A stretch of DNA of 64,000 bases, from the NCBI RefSeq assembly GCF_900184815.1, contig NZ_FXXQ01000007.1:1-64000 (forward strand), read 5' to 3'. The notes beneath the pieces were generated by a model. It saw only the letters and a program-made list of their open reading frames with translations. It made no database searches and was not told where the DNA came from. Every line of letters starts with the position of its first letter. Within the stretch, counting starts at the first letter, position 1. Positions 25,110-33,903 of this stretch are shown here, in pieces. The stretch comes from Boseongicola aestuarii (lineage in GTDB: Bacteria > Pseudomonadota > Alphaproteobacteria > Rhodobacterales > Rhodobacteraceae). Made by a program: the position numbers and the translations under genes.

Positions 25110-25718
25110 TCAATTTGTCGCGAGTGCCGCCCGCGCCGCCCTCAGCGCCGTCGACGAAATCGGCTTCATCGGCACATTGACAAAGCACCACGCCGGCGCT
25201 TCGCAATCCGCCAGAACCCCAGCCTCCCGAGCCCTGAGCTTCGCCGAGCGAAATTGTCGCGCAGCAGGCGACATCCGCGCCGAAATCCGATCCCCCGGTC
25301 GCGCCAAAATTCCCAGAGGCACCGTCTCGAAAATCGTCCGCCAGCGGTCCCAGCGATGAAACCGCGCCAGATTGTCCGCTCCCATCAGCCACACAAATGA
25401 CACGCCCGGATACCGCCGCTGCAAAGCATCCAGCGTCGCCGCCGTATAGCGCGTTCCCAGCCGCGTCTCCAGGTCAGTGATGCGAACGCGTGGATGATCC
25501 ATCACCAAACGCGCCGCAGTCATCCGTTCCTCCAGGGGCGCAGGCCCCCTTTCTTTCAAAGGGTTACCGGGCGACACCAGCCACCAGACCTCATCAAGCT
25601 GGAACCGCTTCAGCGCCTCAAGCGTGATATGGCGATGCCCGGCATGGGGCGGATCAAATGACCCTCCCAAAAGTCCGATCCGCCGACCGGGCCGCGCCAC
25701 GGGCCAGCCCTCAGCCAA
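25110..25718 (-). CDS. nadD: Nicotinate-nucleotide adenylyltransferase
   Basis: About 202 residues. The nucleotidyltransferase signature is [14 protein letters not shown] (about residues 15-28), followed by [18 protein letters not shown], the acceptor loop region [16 protein letters not shown] and the second signature ISSTALR near the end (ISSTxxR). It makes deamido-NAD from nicotinate mononucleotide, the step before NadE (44257). The start is uncertain: TTG 25718 as drawn, or an internal GTG a few codons on. It begins 18 bases after the RidA stop. Confidence 0.93.
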   Translation of the reverse strand: MAEGWPVARPGRRIGLLGGSFDPPHAGHRHITLEALKRFQLDEVWWLVSPGNPLKERGPAPLEERMTAARLVMDHPRVRITDLETRLGTRYTAATLDALQRRYPGVSFVWLMGADNLARFHRWDRWRTIFETVPLGILARPGDRISARMSPAARQFRSAKLRAREAGVLADCEAPAWCFVNVPMKPISSTALRAARAALATN

Positions 25719-25736
25719 ATCTGAATCCCCGCACCC

Positions 25737-26138
25737 TCATGCACGCGCCGCAGGCACGGCTGCGATCACTTCGATCTCAACCTTGAACTCGGCCCGCGTA
25801 AAGCCGTTCACAATCACTAACGTCGACGCCGGAAGCCGCGAGACATCCGCCAGCCAGCGATCCCGCGCCGCCATATATCCAGCCATATATTTTCGATCCG
25901 TCACAAAGGCATTGATCCTTACCACGTCCGCCCGCGTCGCGCCCGCTTCGCCCAGTATTGCATCAATATTGCCGAAACAGATAGTTGCCTGCGCGTCCGC
26001 GTCCTCGGGCACCGATCCGCCTTCGGACACTCCCAGTTGCCCGGAGGTGAAAACCAGCGCATACCCCGCCGGCACCTCGACGCCATGGGCGTATCGAGCA
26101 AAAGGCGGCGCGATTGTCTTGGGGTTCAATTCTCTCAT
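25737..26138 (-). CDS. RidA family protein
   Basis: 133 residues from ATG 26138; the 56-codon upstream extension has no family match. Pattern: YALVFTSGQLGVSEGG, QATICFGNIDAILGEAG, VVRINAFVTDRKYMAGYMAA and LPASTLVIVNGFTRAEFKVE. The Arg of the active-site motif (PARTT) is replaced here (PASTLVIV), so imine hydrolase activity of the classic kind is doubtful. Probably first gene of the leftward nadD-dacB set. Confidence 0.82.
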   Translation of the reverse strand: MRELNPKTIAPPFARYAHGVEVPAGYALVFTSGQLGVSEGGSVPEDADAQATICFGNIDAILGEAGATRADVVRINAFVTDRKYMAGYMAARDRWLADVSRLPASTLVIVNGFTRAEFKVEIEVIAAVPAARA

Positions 26139-26299
26139 TCCGCAAGGCTGCAACGTCGCAAAAACCGGCGCAAGCTCAAAACTTTGCACCCGCCCGATGC
26201 TCAAAGGATGGGCGAATCGCGCATAGGTGAGTAATGATTGTGCGAAGACGCCCGAGGGGGGCCGTCGCGGCGGCATGCAAATTGGACGCCCGCTGCGTC

Positions 26300-26339
26300 T
26301 CCTCACAAATGGCTAAAGATAAAAACCTGGAGGTGAGGA
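26300..26339 (+). promoter_or_regulatory. Possible ribosome-site-sequestering hairpin
   Basis: TCCTCAC (26300-26306) can pair with GTGAGGA (26333-26339), which overlaps the ribosome site GGAGGTGAGG of the first ABC-transporter gene (ATG 26345). A 7-bp stem with a 26-base loop. No known riboswitch pattern is visible. Confidence 0.35.
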
Positions 26340-26344
26340 ATCCC

Positions 26345-27358
26345 ATGAAACTCAAAATCGCCACAGCGACAATCGCTGCGCTCGCCGGCTCGACTGCATT
26401 CGCAGGCGGCCATCTGACCGAAGTGACTTTCGGCACAAACTGGGTCGCCCAAGCTGAACACGGCGGCTACTATCAGGCCATCGCCGACGGCACATACGAA
26501 GCCTGCGGCCTGTCCGTCACCATCGCGCCGGGTGGTCCACAAGTGAACAACCGAGCCCAAATGCTGGCCGGAAAGATCGACTTCCACATGGGTGGCAACC
26601 TGCTGCAGGCCTTCTCGGCCGCCAAGGAAGGTATCCCGATGAAAGTGGTCGCGGCCCACTTCCAAAAAGAACCACAGGTGCTGCTTAGCCACCCCGGCAA
26701 GGCGTCCAGCTTCGAAGACCTGAAGAACCTCGAAACACTCATCATCGGAGATAACGGCTTTCAAAGCTTCTATCAGTGGATGATGGCCGACTACGGTTTT
26801 GATGCCGAAAAGCGTGTGCCTTACACCTTCAATCCGGCCCCGTTCATCGCCAATGAAAACTCGGCGCAGCAGGGCTATATCACGTCCGAACCCTTCGCCA
26901 TCGAACGTGAAGGCGGTTTCGCACCGGACATCTGGCTTTTGGCTGACGCGGGCTTCACGACCTACGCCACCACGGTCGAAACCATGCAATCCACCATCGA
27001 TGAAAGCCCCGAAGTCGTTAAGTGTTTCGTCGAAGGTTCTGCCATCGGCTGGGCCAACTACCTCTACGGTGATCCATCGGCGGCAAATGCGTTGATTCAA
27101 GCCGACAACACCGACATGTCGGACGAGCAGATCGCATTCTCCATTGAAAAGATGAAGGAATACGGGATCGTCGACTCCGGCGACGCGCTTGAAGCCGGCA
27201 TCGGTGCGATGACTGCCGAGACCATTGAAGGCTTCTACAACAAGATGGTTGAAGTCGGCGTCGTTGAAGCCGGCCTCGATATCGCAAGCATCTACAGTAC
27301 CGAGTTTTCAAATACCGGCGTCGCCCTTGGGGTTAAAGCCAGCCTCATGAGTAATTGA
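26345..27358 (+). CDS. ABC transporter substrate-binding protein (NMT1/THI5-like)
   Basis: 337 residues with a signal peptide (MKLKIATATIAALAGSTAFA). The mature part fits the SsuA/ThiY/NMT1 group: VTFGTNWVAQAEHGGYYQAI, then MLAGKIDFHMGGNLLQAF and SEPFAIEREGGFAPDIWLLA. Members bind formylaminopyrimidine, sulfonates, nitrate or aromatic acids; with the deaminase downstream, a pyrimidine-like or cyclic amide ligand is plausible. GGAGGTGAGG precedes ATG 26345. The stop overlaps the next start (TGATG). First gene of the nine-gene operon. Confidence 0.9.
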   Translation: MKLKIATATIAALAGSTAFAGGHLTEVTFGTNWVAQAEHGGYYQAIADGTYEACGLSVTIAPGGPQVNNRAQMLAGKIDFHMGGNLLQAFSAAKEGIPMKVVAAHFQKEPQVLLSHPGKASSFEDLKNLETLIIGDNGFQSFYQWMMADYGFDAEKRVPYTFNPAPFIANENSAQQGYITSEPFAIEREGGFAPDIWLLADAGFTTYATTVETMQSTIDESPEVVKCFVEGSAIGWANYLYGDPSAANALIQADNTDMSDEQIAFSIEKMKEYGIVDSGDALEAGIGAMTAETIEGFYNKMVEVGVVEAGLDIASIYSTEFSNTGVALGVKASLMSN

Positions 27359-28170
27359 TGACTGCAACCACTAAAACCGCCCCGGATTCGTCCGGGGTGG
27401 TGCCTTTTGCCGCCCGCGCGCCGATCCTTTCGCTCAAGAATATCGACAAGGTATTCGGGCGTGATGTCGTCGCGCTGAAAGGCATGTCTCTCGACATTCG
27501 CAACGGCGATTTCATATCGCTCCTAGGACCGTCGGGGTGTGGCAAGTCCACCGCCTTGCGTCTGATCGCAGACCTCATCCATCCCACGTCCGGCTCAATT
27601 CGCTGGCAGGTCGACAAGACCCCCGGCGCCTTGTCGGTGGTGTTTCAGGAACCCTCGCTCATGCCGTGGGCAACGGTTGCCGATAACGTCTGGCTGCCGT
27701 TCCGCCTGCAAGGCAAATCCCGCGCCTCGGTGGCCGGAGATATCGCCGAAGCCCTCGAACTCGTCGGCCTCGAAAACTTTCACGACGCGTACCCACGTGA
27801 GCTTTCGGGAGGCATGAAAATGCGCGTCTCCATCGCCCGCGCGCTGGTCACGCATCCCCGTATCATCCTGATGGACGAACCCTTCGCCGCTCTCGATGAG
27901 ATCACCCGTTTCAAGCTGAACAACGACCTTCTCGAACTGAAATCCAAGATCGGCTGCACCGTCGTCTTCGTTACACATTCGGTCTTTGAAAGCGTCTTTC
28001 TGTCGGACCGTATCGTCGTCATGGCCGCCCGTCCGGGCCGCGTCATCCACGAACTGCACGTCAACGAACCTTACCCGCGCAGCGAGGAATTCCGCACATC
28101 CTCTGAATACGTTGCCCATTGCCGGGCCACATCTGACGCCCTGCGCGACGCAATGGAAGAACACATATGA
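27358..28170 (+). CDS. ABC transporter ATP-binding protein (SsuB/ThiZ type)
   Basis: 270 residues from ATG 27358. Walker A is GPSGCGKST, Q-loop VVFQEPSLMPW, signature LSGGMKMRVSIARAL, Walker B RIILMDEPFAALDE, and H-loop VTHSVFESVFLSDR. The signature LSGGM with a fused VFESVFLSDRI tail is typical for the nitrate/sulfonate/taurine importer group. It overlaps the binding-protein stop by 1 base and the permease start by 4 bases, so translational coupling is likely. Confidence 0.93.
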   Translation: MTATTKTAPDSSGVVPFAARAPILSLKNIDKVFGRDVVALKGMSLDIRNGDFISLLGPSGCGKSTALRLIADLIHPTSGSIRWQVDKTPGALSVVFQEPSLMPWATVADNVWLPFRLQGKSRASVAGDIAEALELVGLENFHDAYPRELSGGMKMRVSIARALVTHPRIILMDEPFAALDEITRFKLNNDLLELKSKIGCTVVFVTHSVFESVFLSDRIVVMAARPGRVIHELHVNEPYPRSEEFRTSSEYVAHCRATSDALRDAMEEHI

Positions 28171-29024
28171 CCATCGCAGACCCCATCGCCGAGCTTCCCC
28201 AGATCGACGAGGAAGAAGCACTCCGTGCGCGTCGGCGTCGCAACGAAAAGGTTGGCCGCTGGGTTTTGCCGATCCTCGTCATCGCGCTCTCGATCTGGCT
28301 TTGGGACCGAATTGTCGTTTGGAATGAACTGCCTCACTACATCCTGCCCGGGCCCGGACGGGTGTTGCAGGCGCTTGTAGAAGACTGGGCAATCCTCTTT
28401 GACAGCCTGCTCGTCACGCTTCAGATCACGCTCGGAGCCCTCGCCATCGCCGTTGTCGGAGGCGTCGGCCTTGCCGTGCTCTTCACCCAGTCCCGTTGGA
28501 TCGAAATGAGCTTCTTTCCCTACGCCGTCATTCTTCAGGTGACACCCGTAGTCTCGATCGCGCCGTTAATCTTCATTTACGTCGACAGCCGCCTCGCGGG
28601 CCTTCTGATCTGCGCCTGGATCGTCGCCTTCTTCCCGATCCTGTCGAACACCACAATGGGCCTGAACTCGGCCGACCATAACCTGCGCGACCTCTTCAAA
28701 GTCTATGGCGCCTCGCGCTGGCAACGCCTTCGGTTCCTGCAATTGCCCTCCGCGCTCCCCTACTTCCTCGGCGGTCTGCGCATCGCCGGAGGCCTTAGTC
28801 TTATAGGCGCGGTCGTTGCGGAATACGTCGCGGGCACCGGCGGAATCGGTTCCGGCCTCGCCTTCCGCATCCTCGAAGCCGGCTACCGCCTCAACATCCC
28901 CCGGATGTTCGCAGCCCTCTTCCTGATCGCCATAACCGGCGTCTTCATCTATGCGACACTCAGCTTCATCAGCCACATGGCATTGCGTAAATGGCATGAA
29001 AGCGCCATCAAACGGGAAGTCTGA
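28167..29024 (+). CDS. ABC transporter permease (SsuC/ThiX type)
   Basis: 285 residues with about six membrane helices (for example WVLPILVIALSIWLW and VTLQITLGALAIAVVGGVGL). The cytoplasmic EAA-like loop is DLFKVYGASRWQRLRFLQLP followed by GLRIAGGLSLIGAVVAEYV. It completes the importer with the two preceding genes. Starts inside the ATPase stop (ATGA) and its own stop overlaps the next start (TGATG). Confidence 0.92.
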   Translation: MTIADPIAELPQIDEEEALRARRRRNEKVGRWVLPILVIALSIWLWDRIVVWNELPHYILPGPGRVLQALVEDWAILFDSLLVTLQITLGALAIAVVGGVGLAVLFTQSRWIEMSFFPYAVILQVTPVVSIAPLIFIYVDSRLAGLLICAWIVAFFPILSNTTMGLNSADHNLRDLFKVYGASRWQRLRFLQLPSALPYFLGGLRIAGGLSLIGAVVAEYVAGTGGIGSGLAFRILEAGYRLNIPRMFAALFLIAITGVFIYATLSFISHMALRKWHESAIKREV

Positions 29025-30289
29025 TGCAGGAAATTCCGAACGCACGGGCTTTCACATTAATGAATATTACCGTTCCGGGCTGCTTTATCGGCCGCCCGGA
29101 GGACTTGGTAGCCACCTACCTTCATATCAAAGACGGCAAAATCTCTGATACCGGCGGTCTTCAGATCGACATGGGACGCGCTATGGTGCTTCCCTGTTTT
29201 GCCGATATGCACACGCATCTCGACAAGGGCCACATCTGGCCCCGCGCCTCCAACCTGGACGGAACTTTCCTCGGCGCCCTGACAGCAGTCGGCGACGACA
29301 GGGCCGCAAACTGGTCCGCAACAGACGTCGCCACGCGCATGGAATTCGCTCTGAAATGTGCCTATGCCCACGGCACCAAGGCGATCCGCACACATATTGA
29401 TTCTATTCCGCCGCAAGACAGCATCTCCTGGCCCGTCTTCAGCCAGTTGCGCGCGAAATGGGCTGGAAAAATCGACCTTCAAGCCGCCAGCCTCGTTGGT
29501 TGCGATAGCTTCGAAAACCTCGCCGCTGACTACGCTTCAACAGCCGACATCGTCGCCGAACACGGTGGTGTCCTTGGCATGGTCACCTACCCTGTTCCCG
29601 ATGTGAAACAACGACTTACAGACTTCTTTACGCTCGCCGGAAATCGCGATCTCGAGGTAGACTTCCACAGTGACGAAACCATGGATCCCGACAGCGAAAC
29701 CCTTCGACTGATTGCCGAAACCGTGCTTGAAACCGGCTGGGATAAACCGGTCACCGTCGGCCATTGCTGTTCGCTTTCTACTCAGAACGAAGCCCGTGCA
29801 ATGGAGACATTAGACCTTGTTGCCAAGGCTGGCTTGAACATCGTCAGCCTGCCGATGTGCAACCTCTATCTTCAGGATCGTCACTCAGGTCGCACCCCCC
29901 GCGGGCGCGGCATAACGCTGGTCCACGAAATGAAGGCGCGCGGCATCAACGTCAGTTTCGCCTCCGACAATACCCGCGATCCCTTCTATGCATTTGGCGA
30001 TCTGGACATGATCGAAGTCATGCGCCAAGCCACCCGCATCGGCCACCTCGACCACTCCGAATTCGACTGGCCAAAAGCCTTCACCGACAACCCTTCCAAA
30101 GCCATGGGCATCGATTCATCTTCGTTAACGCCCGGCGCTGCCGCCGATCTCGTGATCTGCAATGCCCGCGACTGGACCGAACTCTACTCCCGGCCGCAAT
30201 CCGACCGGATGGTGCTGAGGAACGGCGTAAAAATCGACACCACCCTCCCCGAATACAAAGACCTCGACCACTTGATGGAGACCACCTGA
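29024..30289 (+). CDS. Cytosine-deaminase-like amidohydrolase
   Basis: 421 residues. Metal ligands of the amidohydrolase fold are visible: MHTHLDKGH (HxH plus Lys/His), VDFHSDET, VTVGHCCSLS and the late Asp in VSFASDNTRDPF. The pattern HSDE and SDN-T-RDP is that of CodA-type cytosine/creatinine/isoguanine deaminases. It should remove an amino group from, or open, a cyclic N-heterocycle in the cytoplasm. Start and stop overlap both neighbours by 1 base. The exact substrate cannot be read from the sequence. Confidence 0.88.
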   Translation: MQEIPNARAFTLMNITVPGCFIGRPEDLVATYLHIKDGKISDTGGLQIDMGRAMVLPCFADMHTHLDKGHIWPRASNLDGTFLGALTAVGDDRAANWSATDVATRMEFALKCAYAHGTKAIRTHIDSIPPQDSISWPVFSQLRAKWAGKIDLQAASLVGCDSFENLAADYASTADIVAEHGGVLGMVTYPVPDVKQRLTDFFTLAGNRDLEVDFHSDETMDPDSETLRLIAETVLETGWDKPVTVGHCCSLSTQNEARAMETLDLVAKAGLNIVSLPMCNLYLQDRHSGRTPRGRGITLVHEMKARGINVSFASDNTRDPFYAFGDLDMIEVMRQATRIGHLDHSEFDWPKAFTDNPSKAMGIDSSSLTPGAAADLVICNARDWTELYSRPQSDRMVLRNGVKIDTTLPEYKDLDHLMETT

Positions 30290-31695
30290 TGCAAGCCAAC
30301 ATAGCCGCCGCCAAGGCCGCCCTTGCCCATCTCGACGTTGAGGAAAAAGACGTCGCAATCAAAGCCGCCAGCCGGGATTTCTTCTGGTACTCCCCGGTCC
30401 TGAAAAATCGCCTCGACCACGTGACAGCCGATTTCGTCGTTCGTCCCAAGGACGAGGCTGAAGTCATCGAAATCCTGAAGGTCTGCTACGAACACGACGT
30501 TCCCGTGACGACACGCGGCGCGGGCACCGGAAATTACGGCCAAGCCATGCCCCTTGAAGGCGGCTGCGTCATGCATCTGCGCCACATGGACAAAGTGCGC
30601 GAAATACACCCCGGACGCGTCATCTGCGAACCGGGCGTCCTACTGAAAGATGTCGATGCGGCGACCCGTGAGCACTCCGGCCAAGAGCTCCGCATGTTCT
30701 CGTCGACCTGGGCGACCGCCACCATCGGCGGCTTCATAGCGGGTGGGTCAGGCGGCGTGGGGTCCTGCACTTGGGGCGCGCTGCGCGACCTTGGAAACAT
30801 CATTCGCCTACGCGTCGTTACGATGGAGGCCGAACCTCGCATCGTCGAATTCACCGGCGAAGAACTGGCGCGCGTCAGCCATGCCTACGGCACCAACGGC
30901 ATCATTACCGAAGTCGAAATGCCCCTCGCGCCCGCCTATGACTGGGTCGAAATGTTCGTCACTTTCCACGATTTCATGGACGCCGCGCGCTTCAGTGAAG
31001 ACCTTGCCAATCAAGACGGCATTCTCATCAAACTCGCGACAGTTTTCGAAGCGCCGATCGCGCACGACTACTTTCAACGGGTCAAACCCCATGTCCAACC
31101 CGGTACCAACCTGGTCGGCTTGATGGTTGCACCGCACTCGATGGACGGCTTTCTGACCTTTGCTGGCAGACGCCCCGAAGCCACCATCATTTACCGCAAT
31201 GACGATCACAATTGGGAGCGCGGCCCCGGCCCTGTTTTCGAATATGGCTGGAACCACACCACTTTACGCGCCCTCAAGGTCGATCCGTCCATCACCTACC
31301 TTCAGGTCCGCTACGGCCATCCGAATTCCCTCAAGCTTGTCGAAAAGATGCGCGATGACTTTTCGCCCGAGGTCCTGCAGCATCTCGAAGTGATGCGGGA
31401 AAGCGGCCGCGTGATTTTTGCCGGTCTCAGTCTGGTGAAATTCACCACTGAAGAACGCCTCAATGAGATCATTAAACTTCATGAGGACGCGGGCGCGATG
31501 ATTTTCAACCCGCACCGTTACACGCTTGAAGAAGGCGGTCGCCAAACGGTCGATGACAGACAGCTCAATTTCAAGAAAGAATCCGATCCAAAGGGTCTTT
31601 TGAACCCCGGAAAAATGATCTCGTGGGACGATCCGGACTGGGCGTTCAACGAAATGTACGCCCATCCGAGACTGCAACCATTAACCAAAGCATAA
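30289..31695 (+). CDS. FAD-linked oxidase (GlcD/VAO fold)
   Basis: 468 residues. The FAD-binding_4 domain is shown by DFVVRPKDEAEVIEILKVC, VTTRGAGTGNYGQAMPLEGG, PGRVICEPGVLLKDVD and TIGGFIAGGSGGVGS; the C-terminal part ends FKKESDPKGLLNPGKMISW, as in D-lactate/glycolate-type oxidases (the DPxGLLNPGK signature). No Cys or His covalent FAD site is evident. In this operon it may oxidise an alcohol, hydroxy acid or amine intermediate. Overlaps the deaminase stop (TGATG). Confidence 0.87.
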   Translation: MQANIAAAKAALAHLDVEEKDVAIKAASRDFFWYSPVLKNRLDHVTADFVVRPKDEAEVIEILKVCYEHDVPVTTRGAGTGNYGQAMPLEGGCVMHLRHMDKVREIHPGRVICEPGVLLKDVDAATREHSGQELRMFSSTWATATIGGFIAGGSGGVGSCTWGALRDLGNIIRLRVVTMEAEPRIVEFTGEELARVSHAYGTNGIITEVEMPLAPAYDWVEMFVTFHDFMDAARFSEDLANQDGILIKLATVFEAPIAHDYFQRVKPHVQPGTNLVGLMVAPHSMDGFLTFAGRRPEATIIYRNDDHNWERGPGPVFEYGWNHTTLRALKVDPSITYLQVRYGHPNSLKLVEKMRDDFSPEVLQHLEVMRESGRVIFAGLSLVKFTTEERLNEIIKLHEDAGAMIFNPHRYTLEEGGRQTVDDRQLNFKKESDPKGLLNPGKMISWDDPDWAFNEMYAHPRLQPLTKA

Positions 31696-31710
31696 AGCCG
31701 CGAACGCATG

Positions 31711-31752
31711 CACCGACGTGATACCGACGTAATACCGACGTTCTGCCGACAT
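31711..31752 (-). repeat. 11-bp helically phased tandem repeat, copy A
   Basis: Four CCGAC cores start at 31713, 31724, 31735 and 31746, exactly 11 bases apart; on the minus strand the unit is GTCGGTATNNC. It lies in the 86-base gap between the oxidase and the first flavodoxin-like gene of the operon. A short GCCC-TTTT-GGGC stem followed by CTTTTT (31753-31770) comes right after it and may be a weak terminator. Confidence 0.8.
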
Positions 31753-31781
31753 GCCCTTTTGGGCCTTTTTCGGGGTGCAGA

Positions 31782-32363
31782 ATGACCCGCGCATTGGTTC
31801 TCTATGCCCACCCCTGCGACGATAGTTTTGCTGCCGCATTGCATACGACAGTGGTTGAAACGCTCAGCGACCGGGGCTGGCACGTGGACGACTGCGACCT
31901 TTACAAGGAAGGCTTCAATCCGATCCTGACGCCTGCGGAACGGCACGGTTATCACGACGAGCCGCAAAACATCGAGCCCGTCAAAGACTATGTCGAACGT
32001 CTGCGCAAAGCCGATGCGCTGATCCTTTGCTTTCCGGTCTGGAACTTTGGCTATCCCGCTATTCTCAAAGGATTTCTCGACAGAGTCTTCTTGCCTGGTG
32101 TCTCGTTCAAGCTGGTTGATGGAAAGGTCCTTCCAAACCTCACGCACATCAGGAAACTCGCAGCCGTATCGACCTACGGCGGAACGCGCATCCGCGCGAC
32201 GCTCGCAGGCGATCCACCTCGAATGTGCATCAAGCGAGCAGTCTGGCATGTGACAAGACCGACCAGAATGCGCTACCTTGCGCTTTACGATATGAACCGC
32301 GCATCAGACGCGAAACGCGCAGGTTTTATCGAGAAAGTCCGTCGCGAAATGAAGGACCTGTAA
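31782..32363 (+). CDS. NAD(P)H-dependent flavodoxin-fold oxidoreductase
   Basis: 193 residues of the NQO/MdaB/KefF-like flavodoxin fold: LVLYAHPCDDSFAAALH (FMN phosphate loop), DDCDLYKEGFNPILTPAERH, LILCFPVWNFGYPAILKGFL and DRVFLPGVSFKL. It should reduce quinones or other acceptors by two electrons using FMN. It is followed without a gap by a related gene, suggesting two subunits or two substrate types. GGGGTG precedes the ATG. Confidence 0.87.
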   Translation: MTRALVLYAHPCDDSFAAALHTTVVETLSDRGWHVDDCDLYKEGFNPILTPAERHGYHDEPQNIEPVKDYVERLRKADALILCFPVWNFGYPAILKGFLDRVFLPGVSFKLVDGKVLPNLTHIRKLAAVSTYGGTRIRATLAGDPPRMCIKRAVWHVTRPTRMRYLALYDMNRASDAKRAGFIEKVRREMKDL

Positions 32364-32986
32364 TGCGCGCCCTTGTCGTCTACTGCCATCCTCGTCCGAC
32401 CAGCTTCACTGCCGCCGTCAAGGATGTCGTCGTCGAGAAATTAAGAGGTGTTGACGCCGAAATCCGCGTTATTGACCTCTATGCGAAAGGCTTTGATCCG
32501 GTCCTAAGCGCCGCCGAACATGAAGGATACGAAACCTGCCCGGAAAACTGCACGCCTGTCGAAAGTGATGTCGCAGATATCCGCTGGTGCGATACGTTAA
32601 TCTTCGTTTATCCGACATGGTGGTATGGTCTTCCGGCGATCCTGAAAGGCTGGCTGGATCGCGTCCTTTTACCGGACGTCGCCTTCATGATGCCCGACGC
32701 CGAAAACGCCACGATACGCCCCGGTCTACAGCACATCTCGCGGCTTGGTGTGTTCACCACATGCGGCGCAAGCTGGTGGCTCACACAAATTGTCGGAGCA
32801 CCCGGCAAACGTACCATTCTGCGCGGCATCGGCCTCCTCTGCGCGAAACCGCACAAAAAGACATTTGCATCGCATTACCTCATGGATTCTTCCACAGAAG
32901 CTTCGCGCAAAAAACACCTTGCCCGTGTCGCCAGAAAGATGGATCGCTTAGTCGGGTCTGCGCAAACGCGAACGGTGCCCGCATGA
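32363..32986 (+). CDS. NAD(P)H-dependent flavodoxin-fold oxidoreductase (second copy)
   Basis: 207 residues, paralogous to the preceding gene: LVVYCHPRPTSFTAAVKDVV, DLYAKGFDPVLSAAEHEGY, LIFVYPTWWYGLPAILKGWL and DRVLLPDVAFMMP match it block by block. It differs by WWYG against WNFG in the flavin loop and by a longer C-terminal region. The start ATG overlaps the previous TAA by 1 base; its own stop overlaps the next ATG (ATGA). Confidence 0.87.
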   Translation: MRALVVYCHPRPTSFTAAVKDVVVEKLRGVDAEIRVIDLYAKGFDPVLSAAEHEGYETCPENCTPVESDVADIRWCDTLIFVYPTWWYGLPAILKGWLDRVLLPDVAFMMPDAENATIRPGLQHISRLGVFTTCGASWWLTQIVGAPGKRTILRGIGLLCAKPHKKTFASHYLMDSSTEASRKKHLARVARKMDRLVGSAQTRTVPA

Positions 32987-33903
32987 TACCGATTATCGAC
33001 TGGAAGCGTGTGCATATTGACCGCCAAGCGCTGGCTAAAGATATCGGCACTGCCTTCCGGGACCCCGGCTTTCTCATCTTGAAAAACCCGGAAGTTCCAC
33101 GCCAACTTCGCTCGGAAATATTTGAACTCGCGCATAAATTCTTTGACCTGCCGCCTGAACAAAAGCGAAGTGTTTCGATCTTAAATAACCCGCACTATCG
33201 AGGCTGGGGCGCAAAAGGCGACGAGAGCCTCGATGAAACCGAAGCCGCGATAGACACGAAAGAAACCTTCAATATTGGCCTAGATCTTTCGCCCGACGAT
33301 CCTCGCGTTCTGAACGATGAGCCCTTCCGCGGCCTCAACCAATGGCCGGATCTCCCCGACTTCCGCGAGCGTCTCCTCGGCTACTATGATGCTGCACAGG
33401 CCCAGGGTCTCGCCGTTCTGTCGATCATCGCAGAGGACCTGGGCCTTCCCTCGGACCACTTCGATGCCCTGTTCAAAGACCCGCTCAGCGCCCTTCGCAT
33501 GCTGCGCTATCCACCCGCCAGTGGCGCAAGAGACGAAATCGGGGCCGGTGCTCACACCGACTATGGCGCGATCACGCTTCTGATGACCGACGGAGAACCC
33601 GGCCTTCAGGTACGACCGCGCGGAGGCAATTGGATCGACGTTCCAAACGTCGAGAACGCCTATATCGTCAACATCGGCGACTGCATGATGCGCTGGTCCA
33701 ACGATATCTACGTCTCGACCCCGCATCGTGTCCTGCCACCAAAAAACATGCGCCACTCGATCGCGTTTTTCGTCGAAGCCAATCCCGATACAATCGTCAC
33801 CGCTTTGCCCGGAACCGGCGATCCCAAGTATGCGCCCATCCGCGCAGCCGATTACCTTCAATCCCGCCTGAACGCGACCTATGCCCCGAAGGAGACCTCA
33901 TGA
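32983..33903 (+). CDS. Isopenicillin N synthase-like Fe(II)/2-oxoglutarate oxygenase
   Basis: 306 residues. An N-terminal DIOX_N part (IIDWKRVHIDRQALAKDIGT, FRDPGFLILKNPEVP, FFDLPPEQKRSVSI) is followed by the 2OG-Fe(II) core with HTDYGAITLL (His and Asp ligands) and YVSTPHRVLPP (second His) plus a following Arg and Ser (RHSIAFF) for co-substrate. It should hydroxylate or desaturate a small molecule in the cytoplasm. In IPNS-like catabolic clusters such enzymes often act on nucleobase-like compounds. Overlaps both neighbours (ATGA). Confidence 0.88.
   Translation: MIPIIDWKRVHIDRQALAKDIGTAFRDPGFLILKNPEVPRQLRSEIFELAHKFFDLPPEQKRSVSILNNPHYRGWGAKGDESLDETEAAIDTKETFNIGLDLSPDDPRVLNDEPFRGLNQWPDLPDFRERLLGYYDAAQAQGLAVLSIIAEDLGLPSDHFDALFKDPLSALRMLRYPPASGARDEIGAGAHTDYGAITLLMTDGEPGLQVRPRGGNWIDVPNVENAYIVNIGDCMMRWSNDIYVSTPHRVLPPKNMRHSIAFFVEANPDTIVTALPGTGDPKYAPIRAADYLQSRLNATYAPKETS

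Noticed and set aside
26139-26344. A thiamine (TPP) riboswitch before the NMT1-like transporter
   Set aside because: I looked for the CTGAGA and ACC-x-GAACCTGATCTGG-like cores and did not find them; only the small hairpin at the ribosome site is present.
29764-30288. A 158-codon N-terminal extension of the FAD-linked oxidase
   Set aside because: It lies over the deaminase gene in another frame and is Arg/Pro/Ser-rich. The ATG at 30289 overlaps the deaminase stop like the other genes of the operon.
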